Shown: piece by piece, positions 9,315 to 18,675 of the stretch
How positions within the stretch are numbered: the stretch's first letter is position 1
Layout of the letters: each line of letters starts with the position of its first letter
Source of the DNA: JAACFF01 sp963807975
Lineage (GTDB): Bacteria > Chloroflexota > Anaerolineae > Promineifilales > Promineifilaceae
Direction of reading: 5' to 3'
Assembly (NCBI GenBank): GCA_963807975.1
Contig: CAWEDV010000001.1
Span: 1,736,001-1,800,000 of the forward strand
DNA: 64,000 nucleotides
The notes under the pieces: model-generated
Databases searched by the model: none
What the model was told of the DNA's origin: nothing
The model's input: the letters and a program-made list of their open reading frames with translations, nothing else
Made by a program: the position numbers and the translations under genes

Positions 9315-10520
9315 TTAAGCTTTGTGGTCCTCGGTCGTCCCGGCCACAACCGGCTGCTCCAGGGGCATAAAGCCAATTTCCAGCATGCCATCTCGCAGCG
9401 AACCGCCAGCGGCACGCCTCTTGGCCAGAACGGCCGGCAAGATCATCTCGCGCTTGAAATTACCAATGGTGATAAACATCTCATCGCCGCGCTTTCTGAG
9501 GCGAACATCGTTGCCTGTGACAAACGGGATTGGCAGGCGCAAACGCAGCCCCCCGTCCTCCAATTCAATGATCTCTTGCAGCGCACCTCTATAAAAGATA
9601 TCACCTGGATCAGCATTGCCAAAACAATCGATGGCCAAGCGAGATAGAGCTTCCAGCCCAACGACTTCCTCAGCATAATACGGGGCGCGCCAGATAGGGA
9701 GAGGCCGGAAATTATCCTCAATCATTTGCAGATACTTGGCCTGTATTTCACGCCGGCGGCGGTAAAACTCTCCTTCATCGGCGCTGTCGGGCAGAATGCG
9801 ATTAACCACGACACTATCTACTGGATAGTTAAAGAGTCCCAGGTAACTGATAGCGCGTTCCGCTTCGCGAATGACCATTTTCTCCGGCTGCAAGACGACG
9901 CGATAACTGGCTATTTCAGGATTGCTGAGAATCGTACGCAGTTCGGCCGTAGCTTCATCAAGTTTTTCCAGCGCGTTTATCACCTCCATTGGTCCCTTCA
10001 TTAGGCGTCCGGCAAAAGGCTTGAGCGCCTTTATCACGCCCGTTTCGTAACGGGAAAGGTGCCCAGCATACCAGCGGAAGGTATCGGGAATGGTCAGCAA
10101 TCGGATCGTTTCACCGGTCGGGGCGGCATCAATGATGACCCGATCGAAGTTTTGTTCTTGGGCTTGTTTGTTGATATGCAGCAAACTGACGATCTCATCC
10201 ATGCCCGGTATCGCCGATAGTTCATCGGCAACCACATTGCTGATACCTGGCCCGCTGACAAATCCAGATACATACTCCTGGATAGTGCCCCAATAATTAT
10301 GCATATCGGCAACAACGCTAATCTCTTGCGCCCATAAATTGGGAGTTATTTCAATGGGTTCATCGCGCAGGGGAATGTCGAAGGAATCCGCCAGACTGTG
10401 AGCAATATCTGTACTGGCAACAAGGGTACGATATCCTAGTTCAGCGCTGCGAAGGGCGGTAGCAGCGGCGACCGTCGTTTTGCCCACGCCACCTTTTCCC
10501 AAATAAAGAACAATGCGCAT
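9315..10520 (-). CDS. ArsA/Get3-family ATPase
   Basis: This 401-residue P-loop ATPase starts MRIVLYLGKGGVGKTT, giving a deviant Walker A motif at about residues 8-16. Next come the switch-like STDIAHSLADSFD and the Walker-B region VIIDAAPTGETIRLL. The C-terminal 80 residues form a beta-rich domain (LRLPIPFVTGNDVRLRKRGDE) like the alpha-crystallin-like tail of Chlorobi/Chloroflexi and cyanobacterial ArsA homologues. The arsenite-binding Cys triad of plasmid ArsA is absent, so a targeting or assembly role is more likely than arsenite efflux. The start has a TAGGAGA Shine-Dalgarno sequence. Confidence 0.85.
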   Translation of the reverse strand: MRIVLYLGKGGVGKTTVAAATALRSAELGYRTLVASTDIAHSLADSFDIPLRDEPIEITPNLWAQEISVVADMHNYWGTIQEYVSGFVSGPGISNVVADELSAIPGMDEIVSLLHINKQAQEQNFDRVIIDAAPTGETIRLLTIPDTFRWYAGHLSRYETGVIKALKPFAGRLMKGPMEVINALEKLDEATAELRTILSNPEIASYRVVLQPEKMVIREAERAISYLGLFNYPVDSVVVNRILPDSADEGEFYRRRREIQAKYLQMIEDNFRPLPIWRAPYYAEEVVGLEALSRLAIDCFGNADPGDIFYRGALQEIIELEDGGLRLRLPIPFVTGNDVRLRKRGDEMFITIGNFKREMILPAVLAKRRAAGGSLRDGMLEIGFMPLEQPVVAGTTEDHKA

Positions 10521-10541
10521 AAAAATCTCCTAAACAGTTGG

Positions 10542-10748
10542 TTATGCTATCCCGTGCACGGAAATGGCATGAAAGTTTTCTATCAAACCATTACGCAATG
10601 CGTCGGCAAAGGTTGCCAAAATACATAATCGGCCAAGATTTGTTTCCAGCCAGCCAATATTGGTAGGCTCTGTGGCAAGCAAAACCTTTTTAGCTTCCGG
10701 GGAGTCGCTCAAATTGCCCAGGATCAAAATCTTCCAAGACTGAACCAC
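10542..10748 (-). CDS. Possible small ORF between kinase and ArsA/Get3 genes
   Basis: A 68-codon frame with a GTG start overlaps the end of the uridine-kinase-like gene by 59 bases and stops 21 bases before the ArsA/Get3 start. The spacing would suit an operon gene, and the region is otherwise an unusual 170-base gap. There is no recognisable domain and only a poor ribosome-binding site, so it could be a chance frame. Confidence 0.25.
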   Translation of the reverse strand: MVQSWKILILGNLSDSPEAKKVLLATEPTNIGWLETNLGRLCILATFADALRNGLIENFHAISVHGIA

Positions 10749-12417
10749 CGATAAATTCGCGCAAGATTGAATCTCCGGCGATCACACTAAGATCTCGGGG
10801 AGAAATTGGATCAAACCATTGTAAGAAGGCTATAAGCCTGTTGGCTTCTATCCGCTCTCTTGATCCAGGATCAACTTGCAGCAGTAGAGGCTGAGCCAGC
10901 TTGCTGAGAACAGACAGTTCATAAACAAGAGCGGAATTGAAGAAGATATCGGCGTTGTGTTGGTAAGGGAATATATGCCGCTTCTCTCCGCGGCGTACGC
11001 TGTGCCAGCGGCTGATCGTCTCTGCGGCCATATATCCGCGCGTGGCCGCATCACGTACAATCCGACGCAGCATTCTGGTATCCGTTGTCGGCACCCGATT
11101 GTGCTTGTCGAGATTGATTTGGGTCAAAGCAGAAATGAAAATTCGATAGACTCGAGCCGGGGGTATTTTTTTCGCAAGAAGAGGATTCAGGCCATGGATG
11201 CCTTCAATAACAATAATATTGTCCTTTCCAATGGTTAGTTCATCCCCCCACTCTCGGCGCCCCGTGTGGAAATCATAATGCGGCCGAACAATGGTCTCAC
11301 CATTCAGCAGCTGTCCTATATCCCGATGAAACAAGGGTAGGTCCAACGCTCCTAAAGACTCATAATCATAATCCCCTTGTTCATCTCGCGGCGTGTCTTC
11401 GCGGTTAACAAAATAATTGTCCATGCCAATTGTTACAGGGAAGATTCCGCTGGCGAGAAGCTGGATCGATAATCTTTTACTAAACGTCGTTTTTCCTGCT
11501 GATGTAGGACCGGAAATCAGAACTATCTTAATGTCCGGACGCCGGGCAATTTCGGCGGCAATATATGATATCTGGCGTCGATGCAGGGCTTCGGCAATAA
11601 GGATTATGTCGCTGGCGCGGCCTCCAGCCACCTTTTCATTTAACTGTGACACGCCAGCGATTCCAATGATGTCCAACCACTCTTGATAATCACCAAATAC
11701 TTGTGCCAACCGGGGCTCATCTTCAAAATCTTGCAGCACCCCAGGCCAAAACCGTCTTGGAAATTGCAATATGAAACCATCTTTATAATGGCGCAGGTCA
11801 AAGACCTCAAGATAGCAAGTACTGGGAACCATATGCCCGTGGAAGTAATCACGAACGCCATTTAATTCATAGAGAGTTAAATAATCCTTCCGTCGACGGG
11901 CAAAAAGCTCAGCTTTTTCAATATCACCCTGGGCGCGAAAGAGATGTAATGCCTCATCTAAGGGGACACGAATCTTGTAAATCGGCAGATTCTCTTCAAC
12001 CAATTCACGCATCCTGTCTTTTAGTAGGCTAAGCTCTTTGTCTGTGAGCTGCAGCTCATCCTCACGTTCACAATAATAACCACCAAAAGGCATTGAGTGA
12101 TGGATCGTGATTATTCGGCCAGGAAAGACCTCAGCCGCGGCAGCGACCATCAGAAATGTTAATGAACGACGGTATATACGAGTGCCGTCAGAATCAGCAG
12201 TTGTAACTGGAATTAAATCAGAATCATTGTTTAGCGGCTCGGATAGTTCCCGCAGCTTGCCGTTGATAAGAACAGCGACAACGCGTCCTTTCACTTTGAG
12301 CTTTGCTTCCTTGATGAATTTTTCCACCGGCGTTCCGGCAGGACCTTCTAATACAGACCCATCTGCTAAACGTGCTTGCACTTGTGTTCGACGTTCTGCA
12401 ATTTTAATTTCGCTCAT
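10690..12417 (-). CDS. TGS-domain nucleoside (uridine) kinase-like protein
   Basis: About 575 residues. The N-terminal 70 residues form a TGS-like ubiquitin fold (QARLADGSVLEGPAGTP). A ThrRS/AlaRS second-additional-domain-like region follows, containing IHHSMPFGGYYC. The C-terminal half is a uridine kinase/phosphoribulokinase fold: Walker A GPTSAGKTTFSKRL near residue 310, GMDNYFVNREDTP, and LDLPLFHRDI. This architecture is known in bacteria and annotated as a nucleoside kinase; its physiological substrate is not settled. The ATG at 12417 is preferred over an upstream in-frame TTG at 12435. It heads a leftward group ending with the ArsA/Get3 gene. Confidence 0.8.
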   Translation of the reverse strand: MSEIKIAERRTQVQARLADGSVLEGPAGTPVEKFIKEAKLKVKGRVVAVLINGKLRELSEPLNNDSDLIPVTTADSDGTRIYRRSLTFLMVAAAAEVFPGRIITIHHSMPFGGYYCEREDELQLTDKELSLLKDRMRELVEENLPIYKIRVPLDEALHLFRAQGDIEKAELFARRRKDYLTLYELNGVRDYFHGHMVPSTCYLEVFDLRHYKDGFILQFPRRFWPGVLQDFEDEPRLAQVFGDYQEWLDIIGIAGVSQLNEKVAGGRASDIILIAEALHRRQISYIAAEIARRPDIKIVLISGPTSAGKTTFSKRLSIQLLASGIFPVTIGMDNYFVNREDTPRDEQGDYDYESLGALDLPLFHRDIGQLLNGETIVRPHYDFHTGRREWGDELTIGKDNIIVIEGIHGLNPLLAKKIPPARVYRIFISALTQINLDKHNRVPTTDTRMLRRIVRDAATRGYMAAETISRWHSVRRGEKRHIFPYQHNADIFFNSALVYELSVLSKLAQPLLLQVDPGSRERIEANRLIAFLQWFDPISPRDLSVIAGDSILREFIGGSVLEDFDPGQFERLPGS

Positions 12418-12694
12418 TATAAATATCTCGCTCAAGTCGATTTGGCGCTGTCCCCCGCAATATATCAGTTGAGACTAGGCCAAATCACGTTTTAAGTAAT
12501 TGTATATTAGGCCGATCCTAGCTGGACCTGCGTCCACTATCATGTCCTACCCAGTTGATACAGGTACTAAATTAAAGAGGCATTATACAGCCGCTCCCCA
12601 TCCTTCAGTTTAGCAGCAAATGAACTGGGTGTCATGCGCGGGTGTCCAGCCTAAATCTCTATGGTTAATGGTGCACCTCCTGTGTGGCAATCTA

Positions 12695-13249
12695 TTAATA
12701 TCCAGGATCGACACGCATATCAAGCGCAGAGAGATCGGGAAGCGATTCTTGGGCTGGAATTCGCCACCACGTAACTCGCACCGATCGCAGCGGTCGCCTG
12801 ATTCCGTCCGGCTTAATGATCTGCTGTGGTTCACTGACGGCAGCATCAGGAAGGAGAATCGCATTGACCAAACGGCCGTCGGTGATCGTCTCGGCTTGCG
12901 GATCAAACGCATAACAAGGGTGACGAGCATACAATTCTAACTCACGCAAAAAGCATTGGGTATCACGACCATCCTGCTCATAGCCAAAAATCTCTGCCCG
13001 TGGAAAGCGCTCGCCGTTTTCACGTACCCAGCGATATAGCTTTAGCGACCGGATCTCTCGCCCCCAATCATCAAGAATAAGCGACGGAAATATATGATCG
13101 CCATCCCCAGGACCACGAGCAACAAAAGCAAAGCGCAGCGTAATAAGATTTGCCGATCCCTTCTCCGGCTTCAACTCGTTCAAGATCAGTCCGATTCGGC
13201 TTCCCTGCACGAGCAGCTCACCAGCAACTTTTTGTCCAACGGCCTGCAA
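12695..13249 (-). CDS. Conserved-looking hypothetical protein
   Basis: 184 residues from a TTG start that has a GGGAG Shine-Dalgarno about 8 bases upstream. The composition is balanced, with no signal peptide or membrane helix. A central segment (YRWVRENGERFPRAEIFGYE) and several Asp/Arg-rich turns look like a soluble beta-rich fold. I do not recognise a family. It is separated by about 270 bases from the uridine-kinase-like gene and is divergent from the DUF3048 lipoprotein gene. Confidence 0.6.
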   Translation of the reverse strand: MQAVGQKVAGELLVQGSRIGLILNELKPEKGSANLITLRFAFVARGPGDGDHIFPSLILDDWGREIRSLKLYRWVRENGERFPRAEIFGYEQDGRDTQCFLRELELYARHPCYAFDPQAETITDGRLVNAILLPDAAVSEPQQIIKPDGIRRPLRSVRVTWWRIPAQESLPDLSALDMRVDPGY

Positions 13250-13501
13250 TTACTTTCTCCCTTTTTGGCCTATCGTCTTATCGAGTTTACTCGTCAAATA
13301 TGGGGAACACAAACCAGCTTATCTAGGTAAACTTCAAGCACAATAATAAGATCTACCAACAGCGGATGACAATATCTCGCTCGCTGTTAGATGAAAACTT
13401 TCCTAAATGAGACCGATATCGTTTCTCTGAGAACTCCATTTAAGGTACGATCAGTGCTATGGATTGGCTGCGCCAGTCCATATTTTCTGAATGGGAGTAA
13501 T

Positions 13502-14800
13502 ATGATGAGAAGCAAGCGCACAGCGTGGCTGTTGATAATCATTGTCGTTATGGCGCTTTCGTTGACGGCCTGTGCATCAACAGAAGAACCAGCCGCTAAT
13601 CCAACATCGGCGATTGAAACGATCGCTGAAGAGGCAGATGCAGAGCCCGCAGCTATGGAAGAAGCACCGGCTGCGGAAGAACCAGAACCAACCAAGACCC
13701 CTGGTCCACCCACGTTAGCAGCCGAACCAAGTGAAACCCCGCCACCATCACCAACGGCCACGACTGAACCAACAGCAGAGACCGAGCCAACAATCGAACC
13801 TTCGCCAGAAGCTACCGCCGTTCCTCTGCCAGATGGCTGGCTTGGACCGCAGAACTTCGGTGCCGATATTAATCCACTCACAGGGGTAAAAGCTGAAGAT
13901 CCAACTGTTTTAGAGCGCCGCCCTATCGCCATTAAGGTCTCTAATTTTCCGAAATTCGTTCGTCCTCAAAATGGTCTTAACAATGCCGACCTTGTTTTCG
14001 AACATTATGCAGAAGGGGGTTCAACCCGTTTTACGGCCGTCTACTACAGCGAGGATGCACATACGGTGGGCTCTGTGCGCAGCGCGCGCATAATAGATTT
14101 TGAAATCCCGGTTATGTACGATGCTGCCCTCGGCTACTCAGGTTCAGCCGGAACAAACAAAGATCGCTTTGCCGTCGTTGACTGGTATGACCGCATCATC
14201 TCCCCCGATTTTGGCCATGGTGGCTTCTATCGTAGCTATCCCGAGGATGAGGATCTCGATTTCTGGCATACCATGTTTACCGATACATATCGCCTACGCG
14301 AGATTCTAAAGGAAAGAGGGCTTGATGTGCGGCCCCAATTCAATAATGGCATGGTTTTCAGCCAGGATCCACCGCAAGGTGGTACAGAAGCAGAACAGAT
14401 AGAAATTGGCTACAAAGGAAGTTATGTGACTTGGTGGTACGACTCTGGCGTCGAACGCTATTTTCGATGGAATGAAGGAGATCGTCACTATGACGACAAC
14501 CGCGGAGAACAAATCAACTTTAAAAATATCGCAGTCGTTTCCGCTCGTCACGTGGAAACTGACATACCGGAAACCGAGGTCGGTCAGGGAGCAAACTCCA
14601 TAGAAATCCAAATCTGGGGCGAAGGACCGGCCACAATTTTCCGTGATGGCCAACGCTTTGAAGGCCACTGGCAGCGCAGCGATCCTGGTCATATGCTGAC
14701 CTTCACCGATCTCGAAGGCAACCCTCTTCCCTTGTCACCGGGCAACACCTGGTTCCAACTTGTTCCATTGGGTTTTGACAAACTTTATGTAACGTCGTAA
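13502..14800 (+). CDS. DUF3048 (YerB-like) lipoprotein
   Basis: 432 residues from the ATG at 13502, chosen because GGGAG lies 4 bases upstream and a lipoprotein signal follows at once (MMRSKRTAW, hydrophobic core, LTAC lipobox). A Glu/Pro/Thr-rich linker occupies about residues 25-110. The DUF3048 domain then starts with NPLTGVKAEDPTVLERRPIAIK and includes GSVRSARIIDFE. A C-terminal DUF3048_C region contains YVTWWYDSGVERYFRW. It is secreted and membrane-anchored. B. subtilis YerB is the named relative; its biochemical role is unknown. The M23 peptidase fusion starts 109 bases downstream, suggesting an envelope-related pair. Confidence 0.85.
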   Translation: MMRSKRTAWLLIIIVVMALSLTACASTEEPAANPTSAIETIAEEADAEPAAMEEAPAAEEPEPTKTPGPPTLAAEPSETPPPSPTATTEPTAETEPTIEPSPEATAVPLPDGWLGPQNFGADINPLTGVKAEDPTVLERRPIAIKVSNFPKFVRPQNGLNNADLVFEHYAEGGSTRFTAVYYSEDAHTVGSVRSARIIDFEIPVMYDAALGYSGSAGTNKDRFAVVDWYDRIISPDFGHGGFYRSYPEDEDLDFWHTMFTDTYRLREILKERGLDVRPQFNNGMVFSQDPPQGGTEAEQIEIGYKGSYVTWWYDSGVERYFRWNEGDRHYDDNRGEQINFKNIAVVSARHVETDIPETEVGQGANSIEIQIWGEGPATIFRDGQRFEGHWQRSDPGHMLTFTDLEGNPLPLSPGNTWFQLVPLGFDKLYVTS

Positions 14801-14909
14801 GATAATAGCTATATCCTGTACCGGTAGTGCTTATAAACTGTGTGTGTTTGGAGGTTCGTCAATTTTCGACGCCACCATGCCGCACGCCATAACCAACTAG
14901 GATTGTCTC

Positions 14910-16988
14910 ATGAGCAGTTTCAAATTTGAGGCATGGCCGACGGAGTATCGCACCATTACGCAGTACTTCGGTGCCAATCCGCAAAACTACAGCCAGTTTG
15001 GTTTGCCTGGACACGATGGGGTTGATATCCGTGCACTGCGCGGGAGTAAGATTTTCTCCGTCGCACCAGGGCGCGTTAAGCTGGTCGTTCGCAACCCAGA
15101 TGGACACAATTATGGCGTCCATGTGCGCATCGCCCATGCGGACGGATATGAAACCATTTATGGCCACTTAGAAAAAGCAATGGTGAAGGCAGGCAACCGG
15201 GTAGAAGCAGGAACGGTCATCGGGCTTGCCGGTAGTTCCGGCAATTCTTACGGTGCACACCTTCACCTGGGGCTCAAACGTCAAGGGACTTCCATGCGCA
15301 ATTGGCCAGGAAATCTGGCTGATCCCACTTCGTTCTTGTTGCCACTCCTCACCTGGAGTACCCCGGCTGGCCCCTATCTCGAGGGTTGGGTGTGTACAGC
15401 GGCCGTCACCATCCTCTCGGGTTTGGCTCAGATTAACGCCGGCGATGCTCATCTGCACGAAGAAGCCAGTACCGATTCCGAAGTAATTGATCTGATTCCT
15501 GCCGGAACAATGCTTATAGTTACTGGAGACGAGATCGGCGAGTGTATTCCTGTTCAAGTTCCTTCGCGAGCACTAGATAGTGCTTCCGTAATGGTCCCTC
15601 CTGCAGAACCAGATCCGGACGATCTGACACCACCAGATGGGGTTGTATTTGCTTGGGCATGGGCGGACTATTTGCAGATCACCGGCCATTATGCCTTGGT
15701 CGGGCGTCACGGAATCAATCTGCGCAGCGCTCCCAAGTTAGAATCCGAGAAAATTGGGCAGGTATCGTGGGGCTATATGGTGACCCTGGTCGGCATTACC
15801 GTTAATGGGTACGCACCCATCTTCGTTTATCGCTCCGATGCCCTATCCTATAAGGAAGCGAGCAAAGCCCCTCAACAGCCCAAGCCATTCCCAGCCTCTG
15901 AACAAGAAAATGAGGAACCTACCATTCATGGATGGGTGCTGTCAGCCCAGATTAGTACTACGGGGACGACAGCCGTCGCCGGGAGGTTGGGAGTTAACTT
16001 GCGCAAACTGCCGCGCCGCAATGGGCAACTGCTGGGCTTTATCCCGCTGGGTACGCGCATGAAAGTCACCGGGCCAGCCGCTGGCGAATACACACCGGTC
16101 AAAGTCATCGCACATGAAGTTCAACGGCCTACCAAAGAACAGACTCCACCGCTGCCTGATCCCGATCCCGAACCACTAGGACAAGTTCACATTGGACTGC
16201 ACGCTTCGGCGGATCCTGGTATTAGCGACGCGGAGATCGTCGAATTCGGCCTCTTCCGGCCTGGTGTAATCAAAGTATTGTCTTTTCATGATCCGGATGC
16301 ACTGCGAAAACTGGCGCGCAACCATCCAGACGCCAAATGGATTGTGCGTGCTTTCTTAGATTTCGGCGGGCGCAGCATTACGCCTCAGAGATTCTTCAAC
16401 GACACCATCAGCGATATGAAACGGACCTTGGACATCCTTCAAGATCGGGATGTCGTAATCGAACTGCACAATGAACCAAACTTGCGGCCGGAGGGTTTAG
16501 AGAGCTCTTGGGCAAATGGAACAGATTTTGCTACCTGGTGGCTGCGCCTGCTGCGGCTGTATCGCTATATCTTCCCCAATCACCGCTTTATCTACCCAGG
16601 TTTGTCACCGGGCGCAGCAATCAACCACTTCAAACAGGATCATGTCCGATTCCTTGAGGCAAGCCGCGCAGCAATTGATGCCGCCGATGGTCTCGGTATT
16701 CATCTATATTGGTCGATCTATACCCCTATGGATGAAGCTCTGAAGGTCTTGGACGACACTATTAGCCGCTTCCGCTACAAACCGATTTGGGTAACGGAAG
16801 CCAGCAACAATAAGAACGGCACCGTAGCATCAGAAAAAGCTCGCCAATATCTGACTTTTTGGAAGGAACTACAAAAAAGACCCGTTGTGGAAGGGGTGAC
16901 CTACTTTGTAGCCTCGGCCAGCAATCCTGACTTCAAGGATGAAGTTTTTTTGGGAAGAGGTATCTCACGCATCATCGGTGCGCGATAA
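14910..16988 (+). CDS. M23 peptidase - SH3 repeats - glycoside-hydrolase-like fusion
   Basis: 692 residues in three parts. Residues 1-130 form an M23/LytM metallopeptidase with both zinc motifs (GHDGVD and HLHLG). Residues about 150-420 hold at least two bacterial SH3 domains (GINLRSAP, GVNLRKLP) separated by Pro-rich linkers. Residues about 425-692 form a TIM-barrel glycosidase-like domain; HNEPN fits the clan GH-A acid/base and WVTEAS fits the nucleophile. The combination would cut peptide cross-links and glycans. No signal peptide or membrane helix is present, so release or export is unexplained. It probably co-transcribes with the upstream DUF3048 gene. Confidence 0.8.
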   Translation: MSSFKFEAWPTEYRTITQYFGANPQNYSQFGLPGHDGVDIRALRGSKIFSVAPGRVKLVVRNPDGHNYGVHVRIAHADGYETIYGHLEKAMVKAGNRVEAGTVIGLAGSSGNSYGAHLHLGLKRQGTSMRNWPGNLADPTSFLLPLLTWSTPAGPYLEGWVCTAAVTILSGLAQINAGDAHLHEEASTDSEVIDLIPAGTMLIVTGDEIGECIPVQVPSRALDSASVMVPPAEPDPDDLTPPDGVVFAWAWADYLQITGHYALVGRHGINLRSAPKLESEKIGQVSWGYMVTLVGITVNGYAPIFVYRSDALSYKEASKAPQQPKPFPASEQENEEPTIHGWVLSAQISTTGTTAVAGRLGVNLRKLPRRNGQLLGFIPLGTRMKVTGPAAGEYTPVKVIAHEVQRPTKEQTPPLPDPDPEPLGQVHIGLHASADPGISDAEIVEFGLFRPGVIKVLSFHDPDALRKLARNHPDAKWIVRAFLDFGGRSITPQRFFNDTISDMKRTLDILQDRDVVIELHNEPNLRPEGLESSWANGTDFATWWLRLLRLYRYIFPNHRFIYPGLSPGAAINHFKQDHVRFLEASRAAIDAADGLGIHLYWSIYTPMDEALKVLDDTISRFRYKPIWVTEASNNKNGTVASEKARQYLTFWKELQKRPVVEGVTYFVASASNPDFKDEVFLGRGISRIIGAR

Positions 16989-16994
16989 CAAAAT

Positions 16995-17020
16995 GACCTC
17001 GCTATTATAACAACGAGGTC
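16995..17020. terminator. Hairpin between convergent genes
   Basis: GACCTCG at 16995-17001 pairs with CGAGGTC at 17014-17020, with one extra T-A pair and a 12-base loop. It sits 7 bases after the rightward M23 fusion gene and 60 bases after the leftward phasin-like gene. The T-run is poor (AATATCTATT), so it is a moderate candidate for a bidirectional terminator. Confidence 0.5.
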
Positions 17021-17079
17021 AATATCTATTGGTAGCCCACTTTGGGGCTGGATTTTTCGGTCAGTACCCGACCGTGGAA

Positions 17080-17550
17080 TTAAACCTCAGCAGGAACCTC
17101 TTGCTCTGCAGTTAATTCCTTTTGCTCTTTGCGCAGCCTATCAACCTTACGATTTAGCGCGCTAATTTGCTTGCTTAAGCTTTGAATGTCCTCAGATGTG
17201 GGAACATTGGCTCGCGTCAAAACGGCGCCGCTCGCTTTATCTAGCGACTCATTGGCCTTTGACCCCAAATCCTTCACCTGTCCTTGACGGGATTCTAACT
17301 CCGCGTTTAATGTCTCCCGTTGTTGATTCAACCGCTCACGCCCCGCAGTAGACATCGTTTCACCGCGCTCTTCCAGCTTGGTTAAAAACGAGCCGCTTTC
17401 GTCCCAGATTTTCTTAAATTCATCTTGAGCGTACCCGACGGTACCTAGGCCTACCATAACCGTCTTTATAGCAAAATCACCTACTCGAGAAAAGAGGTTT
17501 TCTCCGTTGGCTTGACCATTTTCCACGATAGTTTCAACTTGCTCAGTCAT
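17080..17550 (-). CDS. Phasin-like coiled-coil protein
   Basis: 156 residues from the ATG at 17550 (MTEQVETIVENG), chosen for its GAGGAG Shine-Dalgarno. After a short hydrophobic helix (IKTVMVGLGTVGYA) the protein is almost entirely charged amphipathic helix, rich in Glu, Gln, Lys and Arg, ending in a heptad-like segment LSKQISALNRKVDRLRKEQK. This resembles poly(hydroxyalkanoate) granule-associated phasins or apolipoprotein-like stress proteins. No polyester synthase lies nearby, so granule association is inferred. A strong promoter with two matched dyads precedes it, indicating tight repression. Confidence 0.6.
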   Translation of the reverse strand: MTEQVETIVENGQANGENLFSRVGDFAIKTVMVGLGTVGYAQDEFKKIWDESGSFLTKLEERGETMSTAGRERLNQQRETLNAELESRQGQVKDLGSKANESLDKASGAVLTRANVPTSEDIQSLSKQISALNRKVDRLRKEQKELTAEQEVPAEV

Positions 17551-17600
17551 TTTGTTCTCCTCGACTCTAAAAATAAAAAGAGTTTGCAGTTTTATCTTAT

Positions 17601-17657
17601 TGACGCAGTGCGTTAGTTTACTAGGGTTAAGATAACGCATCGCGTCATGATTGTCAA
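17601..17657 (-). promoter_or_regulatory. Promoter with two matching operator dyads for the phasin-like gene
   Basis: On the minus strand TTGACA (17657-17652), a 17-base spacer and TATCTT (17634-17629) form a sigma-A-type promoter. Two 15-base near-palindromes lie in it: TAACGCATCGCGTCA at 17633-17647, inside the spacer, and TGACGCAGTGCGTTA at 17601-17615, just past the expected start of transcription. They are mutually inverted, differ at two central bases, and their centres are 32 bases apart, about three helix turns. This is the geometry of a TetR-type repressor binding as two dimers. The repressor gene was not found in the window. Confidence 0.65.
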
Positions 17658-17750
17658 GCAGCTTAAATAATCTCTTACCCGAAAAAGCGCCGCTCCATCG
17701 ACATGAATCGTACTGCAATAGATACCTTCTACGACCCACCTCAATTACGC

Positions 17751-17756
17751 TATAAT
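17751..17756 (+). promoter_or_regulatory. -10 element of the FAH-family gene
   Basis: A consensus TATAAT lies 50 bases before the GTG start. No good -35 is present at the right spacing, so it may be an activator-dependent promoter. Confidence 0.4.
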
Positions 17757-17805
17757 TATGAACAACAAGTGCAAATTGAAGTCATTTATCCCGAGGAGAA
17801 TATTC

Positions 17806-18675
17806 GTGAAACTGGTTACTTACAAGATAAGTAGTGGCACAACTATTGGAGCCATCAAGGAAGAAGGGTTGATCGTTCCTTTGACCGGTATTGCTGCTGA
17901 TATGTTGGCTCTGATTAACAGTGGCAAGGTGGGATTAGGAAAGGTAAGCCGTCTTGTGGCTGAATCCCAAGAAGCCATCGATCTGCAAAACGTTGAACTT
18001 TTGGCGCCGATACCGGCTCCCCTGCGCAATATTATGTGCCTGGGCAAAAACTATGCCGAACATGCTATAGAAAGCAACAGAGCCTTTGGAATCAAAGACG
18101 AACTACCGCAGTTTCCTTTGATATTTAACAAGGCCACAACAACGATCAATGGTCCCTATGATGATATACCTTATGATGCGTCTGTATCCACAGCAATTGA
18201 TTTTGAAGCGGAGCTGGCAGTTGTAATCGGCCGTAAAGGCAAGAACATCTCGCGCGAAGAGGCCATGGAATACGTTTTCGGCTACACAGTGATGAATGAT
18301 ATCACCGCCCGTGACCTTCAACGCCGTCATAAGCAGTTCTTTAAGGGAAAAAGCTTGGATGGGCATGCACCAATGGGGCCGCATATTGTAACGACCGATG
18401 AATTACCAAATCCGCACAATCTGCGCCTGACATGCCATGTCAATGACGTAATGAAGCAAGATGATACAACAGCCAAAATGATATTTGATATCCCCGAGAT
18501 CATCGCCCAGCTCTCTTTAGGCATGACATTGCTGCCAGGCGATCTCATTGCCACAGGCACACCCAGCGGCGTTGGATTTGCGCGCACTCCTCCCGAATAC
18601 TTACAACCGGGAGACGTGGTTCGATGCACAGTTGAAGGGATTGGTTCTATTCGCAACCATATTGGCAAGCAGTAA
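17806..18675 (+). CDS. Fumarylacetoacetate hydrolase (FAH) family protein
   Basis: 290 residues from a GTG start preceded by GAGGAG at 9 bases; the longer upstream frame starting at 17758 has no ribosome-binding site. The catalytic domain begins at NIMCLGKNYAEHA. It has the metal-binding and fold motifs typical of the family: IDFEAELAVVIGRKG, GYTVMNDITARDLQ, KSLDGHAPMGP and GDLIATGTPSGVGF. Family members hydrolyse C-C bonds in acylpyruvates or act as oxaloacetate decarboxylases or tautomerases, with a divalent metal. No aromatic-degradation genes are adjacent, so the substrate cannot be assigned. Confidence 0.85.
   Translation: MKLVTYKISSGTTIGAIKEEGLIVPLTGIAADMLALINSGKVGLGKVSRLVAESQEAIDLQNVELLAPIPAPLRNIMCLGKNYAEHAIESNRAFGIKDELPQFPLIFNKATTTINGPYDDIPYDASVSTAIDFEAELAVVIGRKGKNISREEAMEYVFGYTVMNDITARDLQRRHKQFFKGKSLDGHAPMGPHIVTTDELPNPHNLRLTCHVNDVMKQDDTTAKMIFDIPEIIAQLSLGMTLLPGDLIATGTPSGVGFARTPPEYLQPGDVVRCTVEGIGSIRNHIGKQ

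Noticed and set aside
13358..13388. Inverted repeat AACAGCG/CGCTGTT
   Set aside because: A 7-bp stem with a 17-base loop, no T-run and no link to a promoter; too weak to call.
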